Notes: generated by a model not told the origin, from the sequence alone. A DNA stretch of 64,000 bases from Oligoflexia bacterium (GCA_019694465.1 JAIBBV010000004.1:30669-94668); one strand, 5' to 3'. Counted from the stretch's first letter, positions 18,188 to 29,200 are shown. Numbers and translations: made by a program.

Positions 18188-18415
18188 GCCTTCATTTCCA
18201 TGCTGCAAGTAACCTTAAACGCTTTAAGTTTTGCATGATTTTAGCGTTTAAGTATTCGTTTTCTTCGACGCAACTTGGTTGCGCGAAGATTACACAGGGT
18301 ATTCTTCCCTTGAGGCATCCTCCTTTACCTTGCTATAAAGGGGTGGCCCACTGAGGGCTGCCGTACTTCTAACCCGGCACCCCTGATTGAACACTTGCAC
18401 GAGGAGAAAGACAAC

Positions 18416-18901
18416 ATGCAGCTGCCAATTCGTTCGCGTTTTTTTGCGCTGGCAACCGTGGCTGGTATTGCTGCGCTAGCTTGCTCGTCAATAGCCTTGG
18501 CTGAGGACGTCAGCGTCAAGATTCGTTCCACAGCTTTGCGCAGTCAGCCCAAAGCCTGGGCTGCTACCTTAGCGGTATTGAGCTATGGCGACACGTTGAA
18601 GCTTACAGGCGCCGATGGAAGTTGGATGAAGGTAAAATCAAAGGGTGGCACTGAAGGGTTTGTGCACTCTTCAGCTCTGACGACTAAAAAGGTGGTATTG
18701 GCCAGTGCCAAGAGCCCTTCGGCGCAAGTTGATCGTGCTGACATTGTTATGGCCGGAAAGGGATTTAGCAAGGAAATTGAAAGGCAGTTTGCTTCAGCAA
18801 ATGGCAGCCTGAACTATGCCTCAGTCAATGAGGTTGAGCGATTTCGTGTAAGTTCCGGGGAGCTTTCTGCCTTCATGAAATCTGGCAAATTAAAGGGGTA
18901 A
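18416..18901 (+). CDS. Secreted bacterial SH3-domain protein
   Basis: A GAGGAG site fixes the start at 18416, giving 161 residues. A typical signal peptide (hydrophobic core LATVAGIAALACSSIALA, cleavage near ALAED) is followed by an SH3b domain of about 60 residues (VKIRSTALRSQPKAWAATL through GTEGFVHSSAL). SH3b domains often bind cell-wall peptides. The rest is a helical tail. It is the first gene of a three-gene operon with the M48 lipoprotein 9 bases downstream, suggesting a joint envelope function. Confidence 0.82.
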   Translation: MQLPIRSRFFALATVAGIAALACSSIALAEDVSVKIRSTALRSQPKAWAATLAVLSYGDTLKLTGADGSWMKVKSKGGTEGFVHSSALTTKKVVLASAKSPSAQVDRADIVMAGKGFSKEIERQFASANGSLNYASVNEVERFRVSSGELSAFMKSGKLKG

Positions 18902-18910
18902 GGGGGAGCT

Positions 18911-19810
18911 ATGAAAAGATCTCTAGGAATTATCTGCGTAATTTTGCTCAGTTCATGTTCTGGTAACACCAGCTTTTCAAATCTGGGCTCAAGTCTATTA
19001 AGCTCAACTGGCCTGGTAAGCTCGTCGCAGGCCGATGCGATTATGAAGGCCAGTTCCGAGTTGGCCGAGGCAGCTACTCCGCTTACTGATGAGCAAGAGT
19101 ACTATCTGGGCCGAGGCGTTTCGGCCACGATTCTTTCCAAATATAAGTTAGCTAAGAATGAATCAGCCACTCAATATCTTAACCGAGTGGGGGCGGTTGT
19201 AGCGGCTGTGTCTGATAAGCCAGAAACGTTTGGCGGATACCACTTTGCGATTCTTAACTCAGATGAAGTGAATGCTGTGTCTGCTCCTGGAGGCTTTGTC
19301 TTTGTTTCGCGAGGACTACTCAAGCAAGTGCACGATGAAGATATGCTGGCAGCCGTTCTGGCGCATGAAGTAGCGCATATTGTTAAAGCGCATGGAGTAA
19401 ATGCGATTTCGGAAGGGCACATGAGCAAGGCCTTGGTTCTACTTGGTAAGGAGGCAGTGACATCTGCTGCTGGCCAGGATGTGCAGATGCTAACATCAGC
19501 CTTCAGCGACAGCATTACAGATGTTGCTAATAGTTTGCTGACCAAGGGATATAGTCGGCGCCAAGAATATGAGGCTGATGAATATGCGGCTGAACTTCTA
19601 AAGCGGGCTGGCTACAATCCTCATGCGCTTGTAAAGCTGCTTGAGGGATTAAAGGGGCTAGAGGGCTCCTCATCTGGCGGTTGGATGTCTACGCACCCAG
19701 ATGCAGAGGATCGTATTGATGAAGTCGAGTCAGTCGCCAAGGATGACGAGAATTCTAAGAAGAATCTTCCGGTTCGTGCGCAGCGCTTCAAGAGCAACAT
19801 GAATGTCTGA
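18911..19810 (+). CDS. M48-family zinc metalloprotease, lipoprotein
   Basis: The 299-residue protein starts with a lipoprotein signal (lipobox LSSC) and has the M48 signature: LAHEVAHIVKAHG with HEVAH at residues 152-156 and the third zinc ligand Glu 221 in QEYEADEYA. The neighbouring YSRRQ and STHPDAEDRI segments are standard for periplasmic M48B proteases of the BepA/LoiP kind, which degrade misfolded outer-membrane proteins. A GGGGGAG ribosome-binding site precedes the start. The stop overlaps the start of the adenylate cyclase gene by 8 bases, so translation is coupled. Confidence 0.93.
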   Translation: MKRSLGIICVILLSSCSGNTSFSNLGSSLLSSTGLVSSSQADAIMKASSELAEAATPLTDEQEYYLGRGVSATILSKYKLAKNESATQYLNRVGAVVAAVSDKPETFGGYHFAILNSDEVNAVSAPGGFVFVSRGLLKQVHDEDMLAAVLAHEVAHIVKAHGVNAISEGHMSKALVLLGKEAVTSAAGQDVQMLTSAFSDSITDVANSLLTKGYSRRQEYEADEYAAELLKRAGYNPHALVKLLEGLKGLEGSSSGGWMSTHPDAEDRIDEVESVAKDDENSKKNLPVRAQRFKSNMNV

Positions 19811-21935
19811 TTCGCTAAAAGCCAGGAAATGGCGCGGCTTTCTTTTGATTGTTGCGCTAGCACTAGGCCTAGCCGGCTATCTACTACGATCGGAACTTCT
19901 CGATGAGATCGAGTATCGCACTTGGGATTGGCGTGTTCGCTGGGTAGCCACACAGGGAAGGCCGGCCTCGAATATAAAAATCATAATGGTAGATCAAAGC
20001 TCACTCGACCACATGGCGCGAGAGGAGAAGATCTACTGGCCGTGGCCGCGTGCCTTGTATGAAGCAGTAGTACGCTACCTAACCCAGGCGCGCGCTAAGG
20101 GTGTCGCATTCGATGTGCTATTTACAGAGCCATCCGCATATGGGGTTGATGATGATAAAGATTTTTCAAGCGCCATGGGCCAATCTATTCCGGTCGTTTC
20201 TGCGGTGGCCTTACGTCACTCTGAGGGTGCCGTAGTCGACCAAGAACGTCTCTCCCGCTTCAAGGAGCGCCAAATCGCTGCAGATCGCAGCAGTCACTTC
20301 ACAAGTCGATTTTTGCTTGACCCAGTTCGTGATGAATTTGAAGGAATTACTCTTCCGATTAGTGAGCTATTGGATAACAGCGCTGCATTTGGGAATGTGA
20401 GTGCTCGTCCTGATTCAGATGGAGTTTTCCGTCATATTACTGTGGGTGGCTACTACTCTGGCGCTCCGCTGCTTGGCTTGCCCTTTAGTCTCTTTGAGGC
20501 CGCTACAGCAGGGCGGCAAGATGTTTCGTGGTTGGGTGAATATTTAGATCAGCGTGGTCGACTGGCGGTACACTTTCAAGGATCAGCTAGGTCATACAAG
20601 ACATATAGTATGGCGGCAGTTATTGCGAGCTTTCAGCGTCTGCAAAGTGGCGCCGCTCCGTTGATTGATTTAAAAGAATTCGAGGATAGCTATGTTTTTG
20701 TGGGCATGGATGCGCCGGGCTTGCTTGATTTACGGCCAACACCGATGTCTGAAGTGTTTCCAGGAGTGGAATATAACGCCACTGTTCTAGATAATTTGCT
20801 GCATCGTGACTTCATTAAAAGAGTTAGCTTCGCATTTAATTTGTCATTCACGGCGCTGCTCGTATGTTTTTTGTCTGCCGGGTGCATATTTCGCTCGCGC
20901 GTTACCGATCATGTTCTCGCGGTGCTGGTCACCGCGCTAATTGCGATCCTATGCCTTGGTCTTAGCTCTCAGTATGGGTACTGGTTGGCCTGCGCTGCGC
21001 CACTATCTGCCGCTGTTCTAGCGATGCTTGCCTCGCTTGCCTTTCAATTTCAACTTGAGGGACGGCAGCATCGCTTCATCAAAGATGCTTTTAGATTTTA
21101 TGTTAGTCCGTCTGTGATTGACTCAATCGTAGCTGATCCAGCTCAACTAAGTTTGGGTGGAGAGCGGCGTGAATTAAGCATTTATTTCAGCGACATTGCG
21201 GGATTTACTAGCATTTCAGAGACCATGGATGCGCAGAAATTGGTTCTACTCTTGAATCAATTTTTGTCGGCCATGACTGATGTAATTCTGCAACATGCTG
21301 GAACTGTTGATAAGTATGTTGGTGACGCCATTGTCGCATTTTGGAATGCTCCAATAAATGTTCCTGATCACGCTCGGCGTGCGGTTCAAGCAGCGATTGA
21401 TTGCCAGGTGGCGCTGGCAAATTTACAAGCCAAATTCAAGAAAGACTTTGGAGTTGGCATTAAGATGCGAGTCGGACTTAACACCGGCGTTGTTGGTGTT
21501 GGCAATTTTGGATCGCAGGCGCGCTTTAACTATACAATGATCGGTGATGCGGCCAATCTTGCATCAAGGCTAGAGGGAGCCAATAAGTTTTTTGGTACAT
21601 CGATTTTGTTTTCTGCCTCCACGCGCGCGCAACTGGGCCCAGAATTTGCTTGCCGTAAAGTGGCCGATCTTAAAGTGGTTGGTAAAAGTGAGGCAGTAAC
21701 TGTTTATGAGCCACTCTATGATTCTCCAGGAAAGCCTGCCTTAGATACAGCTAAGCGTAAGCAGTTTGAAGAAGCGCTTCAGGCCTTTGAAGCTGGCCGG
21801 CTTAATGACGCGGAGAGAATATTCAAGACCCTACCAGACGATCCCGTGTCTGTAGTCTACCTTAGCCGTATCGCGCGCGAAGCATCTAAACAAGATGGGG
21901 TCTGGTCGCCTGTGTGGGTGTCGACAGAGAAGTAG
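19803..21935 (+). CDS. CHASE2-domain adenylate cyclase (class III)
   Basis: The 710-residue protein has an N-terminal membrane helix, a periplasmic CHASE2 sensor domain (about 45-330), three membrane helices (about 340-410) and a cytoplasmic class III cyclase domain (about 455-630). The metal-binding aspartates are D464 (FSDIAGFT) and D508 (KYVGDAIVAF); the Lys of DKYVGD and the Asp of MIGDAAN match the adenine-selecting pair, and NLASRLEG supplies the transition-state Asn/Arg. It should make cAMP in response to a periplasmic signal. Being last in an operon with a SH3 protein and an envelope protease, it may report envelope state. Confidence 0.93.
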   Translation: MSDSLKARKWRGFLLIVALALGLAGYLLRSELLDEIEYRTWDWRVRWVATQGRPASNIKIIMVDQSSLDHMAREEKIYWPWPRALYEAVVRYLTQARAKGVAFDVLFTEPSAYGVDDDKDFSSAMGQSIPVVSAVALRHSEGAVVDQERLSRFKERQIAADRSSHFTSRFLLDPVRDEFEGITLPISELLDNSAAFGNVSARPDSDGVFRHITVGGYYSGAPLLGLPFSLFEAATAGRQDVSWLGEYLDQRGRLAVHFQGSARSYKTYSMAAVIASFQRLQSGAAPLIDLKEFEDSYVFVGMDAPGLLDLRPTPMSEVFPGVEYNATVLDNLLHRDFIKRVSFAFNLSFTALLVCFLSAGCIFRSRVTDHVLAVLVTALIAILCLGLSSQYGYWLACAAPLSAAVLAMLASLAFQFQLEGRQHRFIKDAFRFYVSPSVIDSIVADPAQLSLGGERRELSIYFSDIAGFTSISETMDAQKLVLLLNQFLSAMTDVILQHAGTVDKYVGDAIVAFWNAPINVPDHARRAVQAAIDCQVALANLQAKFKKDFGVGIKMRVGLNTGVVGVGNFGSQARFNYTMIGDAANLASRLEGANKFFGTSILFSASTRAQLGPEFACRKVADLKVVGKSEAVTVYEPLYDSPGKPALDTAKRKQFEEALQAFEAGRLNDAERIFKTLPDDPVSVVYLSRIAREASKQDGVWSPVWVSTEK

Positions 21936-22128
21936 AAGGCCTCGGAGCCTAGTAGAGAATTATCGCTGTTAGTGCAGCTGCTGGGAAGTTCACGCTCAAT
22001 CATCTTTATCATTGGATGTTAATTTGGATCCTTTTCTATTCAGTTCGAGGGTGATGATGAGCGAGAGCCTAGATAAATTTTCGATATCTTAAATACCAAA
22101 CCTAAGTCAGTCTAGGCCAACGAATGCG

Positions 22129-24837
22129 TTAATCATCCGGAGGGCTCCAAAAAGCTCTGCCACAAACACGGCGTTTCACGTCGAAAGCTTGGTAATTTTG
22201 AGGCCTTTGACTAATTGTTGCGGGTAAAATCACCGTGGCGCTTGCTTCAGAATAACTACCGCCGTCTCCACGACGATTTGACAAGTGAATACTCGCTTCA
22301 GAGAAGTATTTGTGGGTTGGGTTTCCAAATAAGCTCTCAATCTTGTAAAGCGTAAAAGCTACAAATCGGGCTAATCCTTGCGCTCTATTCTGCTGGGGGA
22401 CAAAGTACATAGCTGGCTTAAAGCTAGTGCTACTACCCAGCAGACTTTCCATGCTCCATATGGGACAGGATTCCGAATCCCTGTAGAAGCCATTTTGGAG
22501 AATGGAATTGTCACCAATTTTTTCCACTAATTCCCATTGCCCAAAATAAGTTGTGGCGCCACTCCAATTCAATGACTGGTCTTCAACTAAGTAGTATTGG
22601 TCTAGGTTGAGAAGTAGCCTTACGTCATAGGAAAGCGCGATATCATACATATTCTGCAATATGTTGTGACTGGCTCCACGGAGTACTCCACCAAAGTGAA
22701 TGGGGCGCTCAAGATGACCTTTCAGCGGGTAAGGGGCGAGTTGGTGATTTTCTTCATGGAGAAATACAGCTTGAGTAAAGTCTGTGCCCGGAAAGTTAGA
22801 AATTCCTTTAGTCAGATCCTCTATTGTGCGCAGAAGTTTGAACGGAAGTAGAATGGTAGGAAGATTGGCTACCGGTCCGGAGGTGGAACGATTGTCATAA
22901 TAATCATTCAATGCTCCCGATGAGTTCTCGACATCAGTGCAGTATGGGGTAAGCGCCAAGGCCGGTTCGCTGCATTCTAACCCCATACAGTTGCGGGCTT
23001 TATCAGCAGCTTGCGCATATCGATCAGGAGTCTCTTGATTTGATCGGGCATTGTTTAGGAAATTCCAGGCGCCCGCTAGGTCTCGACGCAGGCCTAGCTC
23101 CTTTGGGGTAAATGGGTCATCGTCTTCCTCCGTTAAGCGCACTACTTGGGCGCCATGATTGTATGTATATGATGTAATGTCACTAACAGCACTCCCGTCC
23201 GACAAGCTAGGTGGAAATGGTAGGGAAGCAGAACCAATAAACCCGACCTGTTTAATGAGAGGTTTCAGAGTAGTAAATGCAAAATGTTCGTACGCAATGT
23301 GATCTGCTATCCGCCTTGGTTCACGCAACAGTGTGTTGCCCACTAATTTACGTCCACTATCCTTAGTAATAAAACCTCGATACTCACCAAATTCTGAAAT
23401 GCCATCTCCTATGCTAATTTGTGAAAGTGTAGGTTCGCGATCTCGCCCTTTCAGACGCAGGTAGGTATGAATGTCCAGGTCGCGGTCTCCTTCGGCATCT
23501 TTTACTCCAACAATGGTTTCCTTTGTGCATGGGTCTAATGGAATTATTCTGCCTCCATCAAATGTTTCCTGTTCTGTTTCATATTGATCTGGCAACTTGT
23601 CCTTGTCTGCATCTGGAACGAACGGCTCCAATTTTAGTTCCCGAAAGTCGGTGGAGCGAGCAATTAGAGTGCCCTGTGCAGCCATATCATAAGTATCTAT
23701 GGCAAATGGATAGTTAAAGTCACCCCCCCACTGAAGCTCATCCACACAACTATCTCTTAATTGCAAAGAAAGGATTCTTTGTCCGGTATTGACTGCCTCC
23801 CAGCACGAGCTACTTTTTTGCAGATTAAAACTTAAATCCGGGAGAGTACTTTTGCCAGGCCCATTGGAGGCAAAGCCCTTCCAATTTGTGACCTCGATCA
23901 AATTCAGCGTCGGCCTAATCCGGTTTGGGAATGGCAAAGAGCGCGGGGTGTGCTTGATATGATAGTTACCAAATAGAGTTTTTCCCGGCAAAGAATCGCT
24001 AATCCCTGTGGGCAGCTCATGACAACTTAGGTTTGTGATTGAATGCACTCCATCGGGACCAGCTTTCTCATCTTCACAATTGAATAGCTGACAACTAGAT
24101 GATGGATTGGAAAGATGACCAGGTGGCAAAACCAGAGTGTCTCGACGAAGGCTTACTTGTGCAGCGCGTCTCACGCTGGGGTCGATATCCTTCAACTCAA
24201 CTAGTTTTTCAAGCCACTTCGTAATCTCATTTGTTGCGGCTGGCACTTGTGCTACTAGAGCGATTTGAAGAGCCTTGGGCAGGAATGGAAAATTCAAGAT
24301 GAGATTCTCGATGGTTTCTATAGATAGGCAAGGACTCCTAAGCCAGCCTGAAAACACACCGACAGCATCAGACCCATCAGGCTGCAGTAATGCATAATTC
24401 AGCAGTATCAAAAAGCTGGCATCATAGTTACAAGTCGATCCAGCTCTTGAACGTGACTCTTCAAGTACTCGCAATGCAATGTGAATGACGACCTTTGCAC
24501 TTTCAGGTTCAAGCGATTTTAGATTATCGAAAAGGTCGGCCAACTCTCGTGAGCCGAGAGTTGTTATTTCCTCTAGAGTGCTCCATAAGAAATCTATTTG
24601 GGGCTGCTCCATCCCTTCTTGGGATGCGTACGAATCAATGGGATTGAAGCTAAGCAGTTGATCGGACTCCGAGTGGCTAATCTGAGAGGATAGATCAGAA
24701 ATTGCCTTTGAGAGCTCGATTACATCCATCGTTCGATAGTGGTTCTCTGCGCAGGCAAGCTCAACTACGAATGCTGGCACTAGAATGACGATCAAGGTCC
24801 ATGAAATGAATGAAAGGGAGCCAGGCCTTTTGGTCAT
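22129..24837 (-). CDS. Large secreted protein with TSP3-like calcium repeat and HExxH motif
   Basis: The ATG at 24837, 8 bases after the stop of the upstream gene, gives 902 residues. A signal peptide (about 1-31) is followed by a helical part with HEAT-like spacing (about 40-250). A thrombospondin-type-3-like acidic stretch, DADKDKLPDQYE and later DAEGDRDLD, suggests calcium binding. At residues 694-698 there is HEENH, a possible zinc site, in FLHEENHQLAPYP; a third ligand is not obvious. I know no family for the whole protein. It is probably exported to the periplasm or beyond and works with the cysteine-rich protein encoded just upstream. Confidence 0.72.
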   Translation of the reverse strand: MTKRPGSLSFISWTLIVILVPAFVVELACAENHYRTMDVIELSKAISDLSSQISHSESDQLLSFNPIDSYASQEGMEQPQIDFLWSTLEEITTLGSRELADLFDNLKSLEPESAKVVIHIALRVLEESRSRAGSTCNYDASFLILLNYALLQPDGSDAVGVFSGWLRSPCLSIETIENLILNFPFLPKALQIALVAQVPAATNEITKWLEKLVELKDIDPSVRRAAQVSLRRDTLVLPPGHLSNPSSSCQLFNCEDEKAGPDGVHSITNLSCHELPTGISDSLPGKTLFGNYHIKHTPRSLPFPNRIRPTLNLIEVTNWKGFASNGPGKSTLPDLSFNLQKSSSCWEAVNTGQRILSLQLRDSCVDELQWGGDFNYPFAIDTYDMAAQGTLIARSTDFRELKLEPFVPDADKDKLPDQYETEQETFDGGRIIPLDPCTKETIVGVKDAEGDRDLDIHTYLRLKGRDREPTLSQISIGDGISEFGEYRGFITKDSGRKLVGNTLLREPRRIADHIAYEHFAFTTLKPLIKQVGFIGSASLPFPPSLSDGSAVSDITSYTYNHGAQVVRLTEEDDDPFTPKELGLRRDLAGAWNFLNNARSNQETPDRYAQAADKARNCMGLECSEPALALTPYCTDVENSSGALNDYYDNRSTSGPVANLPTILLPFKLLRTIEDLTKGISNFPGTDFTQAVFLHEENHQLAPYPLKGHLERPIHFGGVLRGASHNILQNMYDIALSYDVRLLLNLDQYYLVEDQSLNWSGATTYFGQWELVEKIGDNSILQNGFYRDSESCPIWSMESLLGSSTSFKPAMYFVPQQNRAQGLARFVAFTLYKIESLFGNPTHKYFSEASIHLSNRRGDGGSYSEASATVILPATISQRPQNYQAFDVKRRVCGRAFWSPPDD

Positions 24838-24845
24838 AGTAAGCC

Positions 24846-25340
24846 CTATCGTATTGAGCTTGAGGAACACTTCTCGTTGTAGGTATCGGGAGGGCAGGCA
24901 TCGCAACTGTAAACCTGTTCTGCCGCTACAGAACATGACACCCAGCAATAATAGTAGGCTTGACTGTCATCAGCATCGCAGTATTCATCGCTATAGAAGA
25001 CCGAGCTGTAAAATGCAGTTGTAACTCTAGCCTTGCATCTGTCGTCAGTATTAGGACAAAGGGCGCATACCCATTCTTTTAGGAGAGCTGTTCCAAGGAC
25101 TACGGGGCCGTTGGAATGGAGTTTAAATTTGCAATTTAGCTCAGCTAGTTTGAGTGCTGCTTCCTTTGAAATGATTGACTCACCAACTCCGAATGATCGT
25201 AGTGGACCGATCGCTGATGTTGACGATTCACAAAGAATTGGTTCGTCAGCAGCAATAGCTGTCGCTGGGTTGCACAATACGCTTAGGCCGCTGCAAAGAA
25301 GAACCGAGATGATGGCTACAGGAAAACATTGGCACTTCAT
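24846..25340 (-). CDS. Cysteine-rich secreted protein, unknown function
   Basis: The 164-residue product has a signal peptide (hydrophobic core about residues 7-28, ending near IAADE). The mature part carries about thirteen cysteines in clusters (CALCP, DRCKA, EYCDADD, YYCWVSC, YSCDACPPD), implying several disulfides. No family is recognised. It is the first gene of a two-gene operon with the 902-residue secreted protein, separated by 8 bases. Confidence 0.6.
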   Translation of the reverse strand: MKCQCFPVAIISVLLCSGLSVLCNPATAIAADEPILCESSTSAIGPLRSFGVGESIISKEAALKLAELNCKFKLHSNGPVVLGTALLKEWVCALCPNTDDRCKARVTTAFYSSVFYSDEYCDADDSQAYYYCWVSCSVAAEQVYSCDACPPDTYNEKCSSSSIR

Positions 25341-25695
25341 AAACCTGCATAATTTAAGTAAAGGGCATAACGCACATGTATATTATGGCGAAGCCAGGGG
25401 GTCGTGTGCTCAATATTCTAGGATATGGTAACATCCCATAATTGCGAGACTATTTTGTCGAGATGATGGACCGGTAATTGAGGCGAAGAACCTTGCTACC
25501 AGGGTTGATTGACCATTTGGCGCCCGGGCAGCATGACCTGTATTAGAAAAAGTATGAGGTTCCTAGAACCGCTCGAAAACTCCTCCGAAAATCAGCATGT
25601 AGCTACACACCGACAGACATGAAGTCTAGCTTGTACAATGTACACACAAGTCATAAAATTAGGGTGTCTGCCGCCATACACTAGGATGTAAAGAC
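25341..25695 (+). promoter_or_regulatory. Divergent promoter region with a sigma-70-like promoter
   Basis: The 355-base gap separates the secreted-protein operon from the lipoprotein gene at 25696. TTGTAC (25631-25636) and TAAAAT (25654-25659), spaced by 17 bases, form a reasonable sigma-70-type promoter for the rightward gene. The hexamer TGTACA occurs twice, 7 bases apart, across the -35 box and might be an operator. An AGGA site precedes the ATG at 25696. Nothing else is recognised. Confidence 0.4.
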
Positions 25696-26145
25696 ATGTT
25701 CGCCATTAAAAAGTTTTTTCGTTTCGCCCTACCTGTTGCTTTGCTGGCCTCATTTTCCGGCTGTGCGGAGTTAAACTACCCAAATGACTCCTATGGCTAC
25801 GGCGGGTACAGCGATCCCTACTATGACCATGATCGGTATGATCATCACGATCGCTATGATCGTGAACGTGATCGCTGGAATGATCGCGAAAAACACAGAT
25901 TGGACCGCGAACGCCATGAGCTAGAAGAGGAGCGCCGTCGTTTGGAGGAGGAGCGTGAGCGCCAAGAACGAGAGAAACATGAGCGTCCGCAGCATGACTT
26001 CTCTCCGCCACAACCACCGCCACAGGACCAACTGCACTGTCCTCCTGGTACTCACCCCAGCACGCATCGCTGTACAAAAGAAGAACGCAAGCGTGGCTGT
26101 AAGGACTATGGAGCCGGAGATGGTCGAGGTTGCTCAAACTTTTAA
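25696..26145 (+). CDS. Small lipoprotein with charged repetitive region
   Basis: The 149-residue protein has a lipoprotein-type signal (SFSGC) followed by a Tyr/Gly/Asp-rich stretch, a repetitive Asp-Arg-His region (RYDHHDRYDRERDRW), a strongly charged Glu/Arg coiled-coil (about residues 72-102), a Pro-rich linker and a cysteine-containing tail (CPPGTHPSTHRC). It is likely an outer-membrane-anchored protein of low sequence complexity. No function can be assigned. A sigma-70-like promoter lies upstream at 25631-25659. Confidence 0.72.
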   Translation: MFAIKKFFRFALPVALLASFSGCAELNYPNDSYGYGGYSDPYYDHDRYDHHDRYDRERDRWNDREKHRLDRERHELEEERRRLEEERERQEREKHERPQHDFSPPQPPPQDQLHCPPGTHPSTHRCTKEERKRGCKDYGAGDGRGCSNF

Positions 26146-26270
26146 GCGCGCATCTGAAGTCAGTTGAAGATCGCTTGAGCAGCCTGTTACTAGATTACTT
26201 GGGTAACCATTTGAGTCCCTGCTAAGATTGTTTCGAGTCCTAGCTCTACAGTATACAGCTTCTATTGCTG

Positions 26271-29200
26271 CTAGTCCGACTCAGTGGAACTAGACCCAGC
26301 GCCAGTCACTAGCTCAGGTGGCAGTGGGCTAAGCAGGTTTTCAAGGTCGTCCTTAGTGAGCGAGAGCGTACTTAAGCCATTTTCATTGATTAGTGCATCC
26401 ACGATACGTGATTTCTTGGCCTTGAGCTGCATGATCTTTTGCTCAATAGAGTTCTCGGTAATTAAGCGATAAACGTTCACGGTCTTGGTTTGGCCAATTC
26501 TATGCGCTCTATCTACTGCTTGATTCTCTACAGCCGGATTCCACCATGGGTCATAGATAATCACGGTATCAGCTGCGGTAAGGTTAAGACCAGTGCCGCC
26601 AGCTTTAAGACTTACAAGAAACAGCCGTACGTCAGAATCAGAATTGAATTTGTCGATTAGCTCTTGTCGGTTGCGTGTCGCTCCATCCAAGTACAAGTGA
26701 TTGACGTTGGTCTCGTCCAGGTAGCGTCGGATGATGGCCAGCATCTCGCGGAATTGGCTAAACAGAAGAATTTTCCGTCCCGAAGCAAGTGCTTCTTCAA
26801 CTAAGTCACGTAACAAGTTGAACTTGCCTGACTCATACCCCTGTACTTCTTTAAGCGCTTCAATTGAATTTGGATGGTTGCACACCTGTCGTAGACGGAG
26901 CAGAGCAGCCAAAATAGAAACGCTTGCCCCACGTATGCCAAACTTCTTTACGGCGTCAAAAACGCGTGGCCGTACTTCTTCCAGGATTTGATTGTAAAGC
27001 TGTGCTTGAGAAGGCGCCATAGATACGTACTGTGACGATTCGATCTTTGGCGGTAAATCCTTCTCAACCTCGGCTTTTGTGCGACGTAAAATAAATGGCT
27101 TGGTTTTGGAGTTTAAGAACCTAGCCACATTGACACCGGGCCCACCCTCAAGAATCGGACGCTCTATATAAGTTCGGAAAAAGTCCACGGAGCCAAGATA
27201 GCCGGGCATCAAAAAGTCCATGATCGACCACAATTCTAGTGGCCGATTTTCCGTGGGAGTACCACTTAGGGCGATACGTCCACGTGCTCGCAAGGTCTTG
27301 GCAGCTTTAGTGGTAGCAGTCTCAGGATTCTTAATATTCTGAGCTTCATCTAGAATAATATAACTGAATTCATGCTTCTCAAGATCAAAGCGATCCAATC
27401 GCAACAGAGCGTAAGACGTAATAATGATGTCGTGCTCTGGAATTTCAGAAAATCCAGCCTTTCTTCCTGGGCCGTGTAGCAGCAAAACTTTTAGCTTGGG
27501 TGTGAATCTTTTTGCTTCATACACCCAGTTTGTAATCACTGATGTTGGCGCCACTACTAGTACAGGCTTTTTCATGCTCTTGTCGCTAGTGCGCTTTTCC
27601 TTCATTGCTTGAATGAAGGCTAAGGCTTGAACGGTCTTACCAAGACCCATTTCATCAGCAAGAATTCCCCCTAGATCAAACTGATGCAGAAAACTAAACC
27701 AGCTTAGGCCATCCAGCTGATAGCTACGCAACTTGCCTGTAAAACTCTTAGTTGGCTTAACCGCCTCAATCGCATGAAATTCCCTTAAGCGAGAGGTAAG
27801 AGTCTTAAGCCGCGAATCTATTGTTAAATCAAAAAAATCTTCGTTCAAAGTGCCAAAGCTCACAGCCTGCGCCATGCTAAGGCGCGTCTTAATGGTATTG
27901 GTAAGCCGGAAATTGGGGTCCAATAGACCCAAGGTTGTGCGTAGTTGGCCTAAGCCTCCGCCTGGTACGCGGGCAAAGGCCCCACTATCGAGACGTACCC
28001 AGCGATCGCTACCAGGGCGAGCATTCTTGAAAAGTGTTGAGAGCGGAACGTGTGCATTATTTTGCGCGAGCGTTACCTGACAATCAAACCAGTCGATACG
28101 TGAGCCTTCTTTCTGCTTCCCACCAGCTTCGCTGGGTGAAGTAATGGCAATTGATATGGCCAAGTCTGCGAAGCGAATAGCCTTCTTAACAGCGTCGACA
28201 CCGCTAATTTCCCAGTCGCGAGGGAACATCGCTGAACCCTGATGAATGACATCGAGGGCAGCATCGCCTTTGACTGTGTATGAACGTCTATCAGCGCCAG
28301 GGCTGAAGCCAAGCGAGCGTAGCAGCTCGATTGAGTCACGCTCCTTGGCGCGATCAGGAAGGTAAACAACATTCTCATCGGCACCAGGTGTAGGATATGC
28401 AAAGTCGAGAACCGCTGCTAACTCGAAATCAGATGCGCCAGCGTAAGGATCGTTAGGATTAATCTCACGCCGGGAGACCTCTAACTGTGGGGTTGGAGTG
28501 CGAACCTCACTGGCTGGTTGCAATTGCGGGTGCAATATCTTAACGGCCTGTGGATCAAACAAATTTGACCTAATTTCCTCAAGAATGGGCCCAACTTTTG
28601 ATTTAGGCAGAGAAAGAACCGAGGAATGCGGGAACAAGGACGCGATACGTGAGGCGGAAGGGGAGACCGGGTAAATTACATTGGCCACAGCTGTCCAATA
28701 TGGCCCAGTCCCGATTAGTTCACCCTGCTTGATGTCGACGTGGCCATCCGGGAATACCCACTCCATGGAAAGTTCGAGTCCGGTGGCGTGCCAGTCTAGC
28801 GTCAGGCGCGCTTCCAACACATCAGTGGAGACGGACATATTCCGCCCAGATTGAAGAGCAACAATTTTCTTGTACTCTCCAATAAGCCCAAGAACGGTTT
28901 CGATGTTATCACTCGAGTTAACAAACCAAAGCCGCCGATCTTCATCCCAGCTCCCCTCTTCGTCTAAGATTTTTAGAAGTATGTTGTCTAATGCCCGTGA
29001 CGAAAGCTTAGAAAAACCTTCGAAAAGGGAGGGAGCTTGTGGCTCATCGTCAAAAAGTACTTGAACCCCAAGTCGATCGCTTGAGACATCCAGTGCAATC
29101 GAAACATTGGGCTCGTAGGGAAGGCGTGCTTGAGACGCAGCTGCGCTAGTTTGGGAGATCTCCCGGATCACCTCCGCTATTTCTTGCGGGGAGCTGGTTC

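Noticed and set aside
25706..26137. Long open frame on the opposite strand of the charged lipoprotein gene
   Set aside because: It is a shadow caused by the repetitive GATC-rich codons; the plus-strand frame has a lipoprotein signal and promoter.
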